From Phorcus lineatus (taxonomy: Eukaryota > Mollusca > Gastropoda > Trochida > Trochidae): DNA of 64,000 nt. The notes under the pieces were generated by a model. That model saw only the letters and a program-made list of their open reading frames with translations, ran no database searches and was not told the DNA's origin. Each line of letters starts with the position of its first letter. Positions within the stretch are counted from its first letter, which is position 1. Shown here in pieces: positions 1 through 9,200 of the stretch. Location: positions 33,712,839 through 33,776,838 of the forward strand of contig OV121091.1 in assembly GCA_921293015.1 (NCBI GenBank), written 5' to 3'. Position numbers and translations under genes: made by a program.

Positions 1-3000
1 ATGCTTGAGTTCTTAAAGCTGGCCACAAAACAAAGAGGTGATACCATAATCAACATCATATTTGGATGTTTTAGTTTAATCATTTTAATCCAAGGTGTCA
101 GGGTCTGTCAGGATTAACTTAACAATGGCCAATAACTAACATCGTGAGTTACCTTCAGTCAGGCCAGGCTAAATATTTTTAAACAGTTTATGCAATGAAA
201 TATTGGAATGTGCAATATTGATGATACTTAAACATGACAAGTAATACAAACAATCAGCAGTGGATTTGTACAATCCAAACAAAACAGCAAACAAGAGCAC
301 CGCACCATGAAGCTTAACCAGAAAACCTCCCTGAAACCTCCACAAACAAGACCTCACCACAAATAGTACCCTAAACAACAGCCATAGAAAAATAGTCCCG
401 TGTACAGCAATATCTATTTGGAATGTTTTCAAAAGCTTACCTACTGGATTAATTAGAGTCATCTACAGAGTTGCATGGTCAACGTTTATCGCCCATTACC
501 ACATTTTATAAGAGGCACCCAGTCCTGATTTTTTCACTATTTACATTATTTTTATATTCTTATTCATAATTATTCATTCAGGTATCCTTAATCTTCTTCA
601 CAAATAAAAGGGCTATGAATCAACAGAACATGTCATTAAATAAACACACCAAAATTTTTGGATAAAAGTTACAAAACATTTCAGACATTTTTTTCCTTTA
701 AATAAAAAAAAATAAATAACTTTATAACTTTTACAGAAAATAAGCAATTATATTGTTATTTAAATATATAATTTTTAGGGTTTTACCACACCTAAATGTT
801 TTTATTAGATGCTATTAAATTCATCGTGGTATATATAACAGAGGTATTATAACTGTAATACATTCACATTAATTTTGTGATAATGGATGCTGTATGAAAT
901 GCAATGATAACCTAATCTGTCATGAACTGGCTCCTTGACGACTAGAAAAGACAAGTTATACTTGACAGAAATACAGAGGTAAACAAGTTGTTCTGTCAAT
1001 GAAAAAACTGCTTCAGATCTCTGGCTAAATGACTTCAACCACCAAGCAAAAAGAAAGTAATGCTATTAGATTTGAATTATTTTTCCCAAAACCGTTCTTG
1101 ATTTGACAAATTCTATAAGAGAAAATGCTGATTAACAAGAGATATGAATGGAATTCTTAGCAGATTTTATGACATTTGTTGTCTAAGATTAACAATACAA
1201 ATGGCAAAAGTTTTTATGATCGATCACAATACTCCCTCTTAAAATTTGAAAGGAAAATATTAGTGCTGTTCAACTACACTGCAGCCCAGTTTTAGAATGA
1301 GCTCTCTTTGCGCTAAGACAGTTGAGAAACAACTTCATATACAAGACTATAACTAACAACTATCTAAGTATGAAGATAGGTATTGTCTGGCACCTCATCA
1401 GCTCTTGATAGAGACTTTAAACTCAACCTAGAACCATCACATAAGAAAGATACACTATACAGCAATAAACTACTATCACCATACACAGCCATGAAGCAGG
1501 AGAATTAGCACACATGACAGTTTAGAACTCAACTCTGCAGAAAACTTGGAGCTGGAAACAGCTGAGAGAAAACTGTTTCCCTGAAATAACCTCGCTTAAC
1601 CAGTAGTTTAATGATTTTAAGGTATTCATAAAGGAATGAAATACTTCAACTTTGCGTCTATTTCATATCTTCAAGAAGCAAACTATAGTTGGCACTTCGC
1701 ACTAAATTAGACATTGTTAAGGGCAGAACATAATTTACATGGTAAAATTTAAAAGTTTCAGAACCGAATTGTTTCAAACACTTATGTTTTGGCTTGTAAT
1801 TGTCAAAAGTCAAAAGCATAATCTTAATGAAGAAAAAACAACTTTCATGTCATGTCAACTGAATGTTTTGAGACAATCATGTGTAACTTAAAAACAATTT
1901 AATGCTTGGCAAACAAATAATAAACATAGATGAATATATTATGGAAGTAAGTAATACTAATGGTAAATAAGTTAAACTAAATACATCTTAATCAAAACAA
2001 AAGTGATTGTACAGTGAAATAAAAACAAGACTAGCACTAATAAGAAAAACAATACACATAAGATACACCTATTTGTGCTTTGCACATATTCCATATCTCC
2101 AATCAAACTTGATGAAGTCATAGATATAAAAATTTCTTTTTAAAGGCAAGTGATAATTTCACAAAATCCAAGCCAATACATAGGAATTAGTGGACTGAAT
2201 AGCTAGATTTATTCCTGGTTATATGGTTCAAGTCATACAGAACAAGAATCAACCATTCAACATGAAACATGAAACAGAAATATGGAGGTTTCTTTTTACT
2301 AAAATCTGCCAAATAACCTTTGTGATCCGATAAATTTTCGCATCATTCATAGAACTTATTATTCCGAATTCACATATGGATTTCATTTTAATTACTTCAG
2401 TACCATTTTGGATATGTCAAAAGCAGCGTGACAATCAAACGTATACACACTACAATCTTACAGCCATTGAGACAATTTAGACCAGCACAAAAACTAAACC
2501 ACAATGATCAAGATCTTGAACAAAAACAAATACAACAACATGTCTAACAGATGATGACAGTCAAACAATGATGTGTCCTTTGTATAATAATGAGATTAAG
2601 ATGACACTTTATACATTTAAGCTTCTGGTAACTGGAAATCAACCAACAAACATTCTCTGTTTTCACTTCAAGTTGAGGCGGAGTCTACCTAATGGCATCA
2701 TTGAGGAGGAATGGAACCAAAGCATTTAAATATTATAAACATGTAACAGTAAACTGGTTTGAAAGTGAGTCAGAGACAAAGGAATGTCACTCTGGACTAA
2801 CAGTCTTTTAACATGTCGCAGGACTCAGTCTTTTTAATAAAAACCCCAAACTAAACAAGCTTTTAAAGGGGAAGAGAAATGAGGGATAAAATCTTGGAAG
2901 TAAAATTGGTGCAATATCTTTAATTGAGATTAATTTTTCACATTGTTTTGTGTGGAGGACTGCTGATTATCTTGAGTTTCTGGACTAAAAAGTTTCAGTT

Positions 3001-3130
3001 GGTAGACTGATAGTGGATGAACTCCATGAACAGTTAAGTATAGAGAGAAGTGATGAGGCTAGTAAGAGTCTACTGTACAGTGAATAAAGGACTATGTACA
3101 CGTATACATCCTAAAGCTCTGGTACTGCTG
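1..3130 (-). other. Presumed 3' UTR or downstream flank of the tetraspanin gene
   Basis: This AT-rich stretch lies downstream of distal last exon B. No convincing coding exon is visible on either strand. A minus-strand frame at 462-169 is open for 97 codons, but I recognise nothing in it and it has no upstream splice support. The end of the transcript is not identifiable by eye. Confidence 0.4.
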
Positions 3131-3205
3131 TTAGAGGAACGCACTGGGATTTGCTCTCGGGTCCTTCTGGTTTCGGTATCTCATTGCAAGCCATACACCA
3201 ACAAT
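3131..3205 (-). CDS. Tspan13/31: Tetraspanin alternative last exon B (distal; residues 205-228 and stop)
   Basis: After a pyrimidine-rich acceptor (gtgactttgtttcag) the exon reads IVGVWLAM, then [16 protein letters not shown] and TAA. It replaces exon A in frame. Only the TM4 end differs (IVGVWLAM against ILGVWITV). The 3' UTR should run into 1-3130; one AATAAA-type signal is at 2213-2208, but I cannot say which signal is used. Confidence 0.9.
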   Translation of the reverse strand: MVGVWLAMRYRNQKDPRANPSAFL

Positions 3206-6200
3206 CTGAAACAAAGTCACCTTTGTAAGTCTCAATACACCACTGGCAACTACAATTTTAGAGCAACCGTAACAAAATATAGACTTTAAACTAGCATAAA
3301 TGCACAAGAGGTATCTCTCAAAAAAATACATTCTTTATAACTGACAAATTGAATCATTACAACTAAAAATGCTTTCCAAGAGCAGTGATAAATTTACACA
3401 ATTCCAATGTTTTAAATAAAGTAAAATATTAGAATGTGTTACTCTAGTTAGGAAATCTGAATATCATGAATGTGAAGTGTGACTTTCCATAAATCTAAAC
3501 AATATTACATAAAAATTTCCATTCACTGTATTTTAAAAAAAACCCCTGACCCCTTGTTTCACAGAATTTGCATTTAAATCATTTCTTTACCTTGGAACAA
3601 ATCCATAATATCAAATGAGATCAATAGCAACACAAACTTAAAAAACTAATCAAATGTAAATGAATAAAAATATCTTACAAACAGTAAGCTAAGCAAGAGC
3701 AAAACTAAATAATCACAGTAGATTTCACCGACATCTTGATAAGAGAACATCTCTAAACCTGTCAGAATGAATTATTTGTTTCAGAAGGATGTGTGAAAGT
3801 GGAATGAAAGGTACAGATCCATTCTGCAAGCTGAAAGTTGCATGTAAGATGGATAGGTTAGCAAAGTTTGATAAATACTATAGTCTGACAGCTTCCTTCC
3901 TGAATTGGAATCGGTCAAACTCAACTTATTACCACCAGCTGATAGATGCATGCAAGACAGAAAGCTTAAGATTTTTTAGCAATGCTAGAAGATATCATAG
4001 CTCTTAACTTTGGTTCCTGAAGATAAGGCATTGTCATAATTGATTGAACTGATAATTTGAATAGACTAAAGGGATCACATGACTCCTTCAATATTGTGTT
4101 GATGTGTCAAGGGTGCTAATAAAATAAATTGAAAACTCTGCTAGTTTGAAGGAACAGCTAAAACCAAAAGGTTTTTCATTGTATAGAGTACTGTATATTT
4201 CATGAGCTGGGTGATTTGATTTTGGGTTTAACGCCTCTCTCAGGGTATTTCACTTATATCATGGCTGCTACTATTAATACAGAGAGAAAACCTGCAACAC
4301 GTCGCTATGTATTATAGTGAAACCTGCAATTATTTGATGACTAGGTGGAATGGAATGTCACAGAATTGATATTTGAAAATACAGATTTATGCCCCTGTTA
4401 TGTAAATTAATGAATGCAGTAAAACATTTGTCTTGTGAGTGAGGAAGAAATTAAAAACAAATCCTGTTTTTCCTTGATATGTGTCTCTGTAAAGACACTA
4501 CATGAATAACAATTTCTAAGAAGAAATCTTGATGAGATGAGTTCAGTATATCCTGACAACTAAAACTGTGTACAGATCATTTGATCATTTTGATATGGCA
4601 ATTTTTCAGGGGACTGTCATATTCGTTGTGAATCAAATGAGATGAAATTTATCACTTAAACCTTTACAATGACAGGCAATGAAAATAGTTGCTACAAGTG
4701 AGAAAAAAAAAAAAATTCTTCGTTGGTTTGAAGTTGTTATGAATAAATTGTAACAACTTAATGTTTCTGCTACAGTAAGTTTTGATGGATGCAACATATG
4801 TCAGACAAATAATGATGAAATGTACATGCAACAGCTGATGAGATTTACAAGAGCAACAGTATCTAGGCATTGTGAGCCATTCAGAGATTATGAACGAGTT
4901 CTCACATTATGGTGGACAAATAAGAGCGAACAAAGCTATTTGCTGAATTCAACTGTACAACCATACAAGAGTCACCAGCCAGCTCATAATTGAGCCTCAT
5001 AGACTCATGGAGCATACCGGTACTTGTTTGTATGATAACCATGTTTCATGGAAAAAAGACATTGGCTCTGCAGCTCATCAGGATATTAATCAGCTGAGGA
5101 ATCTGTACACATAATTTGAGCTTTCTAGGCCTTTAGTTTTTGGAAAATGAGACAAAAAATGTTCAGTCACTTTCCACTGACTTTAACAATCATGTAATGT
5201 TTAAAAGTGTCAATAGTTGAAATAAAGCATTTTCACAAAACAATGTGCAAGTTGTGACCTCGCCTTGACCATTGACCAACTGTAGTGAAAAACCTAATTA
5301 AATTTTGGTATTTCTCCATAGTTACTTTATAAAAAATAAGAGCCTCATAGCACCAAAAATTTTCCCTTGTTTATAAGTATTTTTTTTCAAAGAAATTTAA
5401 TAACTGACGACCTTAACCCTTGACCTTGAATAGGAACTTATCAAAAGAATTTCCAGGGTGTATAATCTAAAAATGGTTAATACAAATTCTCTATAACTAT
5501 TTCTCGTTTAAAAATTTGATTAAATGCTGAACATGGCTCGAAGGCCAAGTTTAACATTGCACCGCTGATATAATATATCCATTTTTTCCTATAAGCAAAC
5601 AAAGTAAGCAAAGCTAGAAATGACCTTCTCTTGACTCGATATATTATTTGTATGTCCAAATTCATTGTTCCAAAATTCAAACAAAACAATTACTACCACA
5701 AATGGTTGTGATCTAGCCTCAAACACTTCAATGTACTCACCTACAACATAGTTTATCCGACATTTTAAGCGCTCAACACTGGCGCTCAAACCGTTCTTCA
5801 TGTCCATTACCCTAACAAGTTTCTAGTACGAGTTAATGAAGAATAGGGGAGGTAACTCTAAATACTTTTAAGATCACATGATTGTTTCATATCAACAGCT
5901 TTCAGGTAGTTTAAAACCTTATATCAAAAATCAATCAACACAACAACCCATAACATGAATATAAACAAAAATGGTAATGGCCAAAGGAAGCCTAATTGAT
6001 AATTCTTATAATCATAACCTTAACTTTCTTTATTCAGTTGGGGGCAGGATAGCACAGTACCACCCATGGTTCGCTAGTTCCAGCCGACGCTCACAGGTTT
6101 CAGCGCAATGCATGGGCACAATGGTGTTGCGGGCTTTTTCCCTGCAATAATACTAGCGGTCCCGATATAACTCTTGAAAGCGGCTTTTAACCCCACCTTA

Positions 6201-9200
6201 CCTCACCTTTATTCAGTCACTAAATGTATAAACAGTTATTCATTCACTCAATATACAGGAAGCTGGTGGAGGTAATGAACTTGAATAAATGTTTGAGCAG
6301 CAGTGTTGAGCGCTTAAGTAAACTATTTATAGGTGAGCAATTGAAACATAAGAAGCTGGAATTAGGAGATTACAACCCTATGTAAGCAAGATTATTTGGT
6401 AGTTGATCATTCTTGTAATCCAGAATATATGTTTCGTTAATTTACACTATTAACTCTGGACCCATCCTAGATTTAAACTGATAATTTTTTTACCTCCTTT
6501 GCAGGGCTTTAATCCAATCAGCTGTCTCTGCTGCCATGTCCAGCAGACCAATCAACTGACTTCAATCATGAAACCTCCGCTTCCTAGTTACACAGTACAG
6601 CAGGGACAATCTAATTAACTGTATTTTCCATGAGTACAGGCATTGGTAGAATTAAGTTTTGTATGTCATCCATTTAGACAGAAACACTATAACCATGTAA
6701 TTTCATTATCCCTTGTCTTAGAATAGATAATCTGCCTCCTGTGCAGAGAATAAATTGAAAGAAACTTACTTATTATCTTAATTGCCAGGGCAATAGAAAA
6801 CACTCAACACTTAAAACAAGATGCCTGTCGGAAACAATATGAAATGCAAGTAAGCACTTGTACTAAGTGCAAGGTAGATCATAATGTAGAATTTGAACTA
6901 ATTATTAACTTAAGGAGAATTCGATTGGTAATGGAAGATGGCTGGACTAGCAAAGGGAGGTAATAAAATTATCGAGTCAAGCCTATGATGGGTCCACAAC
7001 ATATACTGTAGAATTATTATATGGAACATATACTCTTGATTATTTAGGATGGTAGTTGATTCGCTATTTAGAAAAGAGAAATCATCAAGGGTTAGTAACA
7101 ATTCAAAAGAGTTAGATTGTGTTGCTACAGATTTGTGTACAGAATTAAAGAACAGTTAATACATACAGTAACTTTAAAACAATTCAGTGTATGTATTGAA
7201 CAGACATTAAAGATAAAAATGTTCATCCATATTCATATTTACAGTTAATTACAAGGAAAGTAGTTATGAATTGGCGAGGTTAGGTGTTGTAAAGGAACAA
7301 ATCACTTATATCAATACAGTCTGATATTAGAGTAATCCTAAATGGGTCATGGTTTGTTTTAACAATAAAAAACCCATCAATATTCTTTATTCAATGCCCA
7401 GGTTTAGTCAAAGCCTTTGTTTTATTCAGGAAAAAATTGTTATAATAAGCTAGGTGGCCACTGGCTATATGGTGAATTTTGGCACTTCATATAGATGTTA
7501 ACTCATTGCATATGTAGTTAATAAGTTGTTCATACACAGAACTAACTCTTTTAAATCAAGCGTCACCAAGAATGATTATACCAAGTCAGTAGCAACACAA
7601 TAAAAGCAAACCGTAACCTCAAGCAGCATGCAGTTCACCAATGCCACCATATTAAAACCTTTACCATTCTCATTAGTTTATTCACTACAGGTACTACGGT
7701 TACAGAAAGGCGCTAGGGTTAGCTCGTGGATCTTTCTGATTGCGATATCGCACGGTTATCCAAACTCCAAGAATCTGTAAATGATGCAAAGCAGACTAGA
7801 TTGTTAGGGCCATGAAAGAAATTCTGATGGAATAATTACGTCAAGTGGTTAGTGTATGGTAATGGTGTTAGATGAGGATACCCGAAGCATGGATTTCTTA
7901 GTAGTTTCTCATGCTTCATGCTTTTCCCCCATCAATTAATTCCAAAATTAGATATTATTAACAACAACTGAGGATGTAAATATTCCAAAGACACAAAATT
8001 TTGAAAAGATTTCAAATTATATAATATATTGGTTACTTACTACAAACTAACATAAAAAGGTTTCCACAAAATCCCATGTCATATATAATCCATCCAGATA
8101 TTCTCATTTAACCTACATGAATAATAAATTTCTGTAACACCACATCTTAACAAGAATAATTAAAGCATATTGGACCAAACGATATAAAATATTTTAGAAA
8201 TCCTGTACTACTCACCTCTGTGAAACTAAAGAAGAGTCCAAATCCCCCAGTAAGCGTGAAAGCAGAGTATATTTTATCCTGGAGTTTTTCAAAGCAAGCT
8301 GTGCAGGGACATTTTGAAGTTCCATTCCCGCCACTACAACAGAATGCATCAGGGGCATCTGCACAGCAGGTAGCTGCCTGAAATACAGAGATAATCCAAA
8401 AGGTTACAACATTTCTAAGTCTGAGATCCCTTACTAACAAAATTTTATCTTCGACTTGCCAACAAAAAGAAAAAATGAAATCAATACCTCGCTTCATTTT
8501 CAGTACATTTAATATATCACATTGTCTTAACCTCCAGAAAAAGTAACTACAATAATTTCTCTATTTATTGGACGCTCAATTTTTCAAAGATTTACAGAAA
8601 ATGCCCATGGTCGAACTATTATTCACTTTCATAGGCTTGTACGACACTCTAGCCAAACTACTAAAAAACAAAGAGCCGTGTAATTTTACTGCATAGATAA
8701 TAAACTGTAATAAATAGCAATAAATATTGTCAATATTGATTTTACAAAAATTATGATTATTTTGATGTTGTTAATTTTGTCAGAGACAAAAAAAACAACC
8801 AGCGTTTGTCACTCCTTAATACTAGTTATTCATTGTTGTAAAATCTTACAAATCAAAAGATCATAAGATTTTACCAATAATTTGTTAGGAAAGTACAGTT
8901 GATAGACCAATTATGGACGAAAGTGACCACAAAAAACTTTTGATATCAAATAACATTGTGGGATGGCGATTTCAAGTGAATGAGTAAAGTTTTAGCTGAC
9001 ATCTTATTAACTGAAAATTTGATAAAATTTCTATCAATCAGTACCGGGTACTTCAATGGAAACCTGATCCAGATCAAGTTTAAATTTAAACACTAACAAT
9101 CCCCAAGTCTTTTGCCTTATTTGAAATGAGAATGGAGGTTTACTGGAGATCTGATAGTAAAGACAAGCCTGATATTACACCTTTTGACAAACTTGCCCTA

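Larger units (their letters stand above)
5725..6352. repeat. Diverged inverted duplication, arms 5725-5822 and 6257-6352
   Basis: The arms share TATTC/TCATT blocks, GGTAATG(A/G)AC, AGTGTTGAGCGCTTAA, AAACTAT and GGTGAG in the same order on opposite strands. The spacer is about 430 bp and contains the SINE at 6039-6206. Divergence is clearly higher than in the young elements of the window. Confidence 0.55.

Noticed and set aside
169-462. 97-codon minus frame with hydrophobic stretches
   Set aside because: No recognised homology, no splice sites and a position in the presumed 3' flank of the tetraspanin; open by chance is more likely.
5477-5689. 70-codon minus frame downstream of the 5807 start, as a second exon
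   Set aside because: An acceptor-like ttgtttgcttatag exists, but joining it to 5741 gives an early stop, and the other joins need a weak donor.
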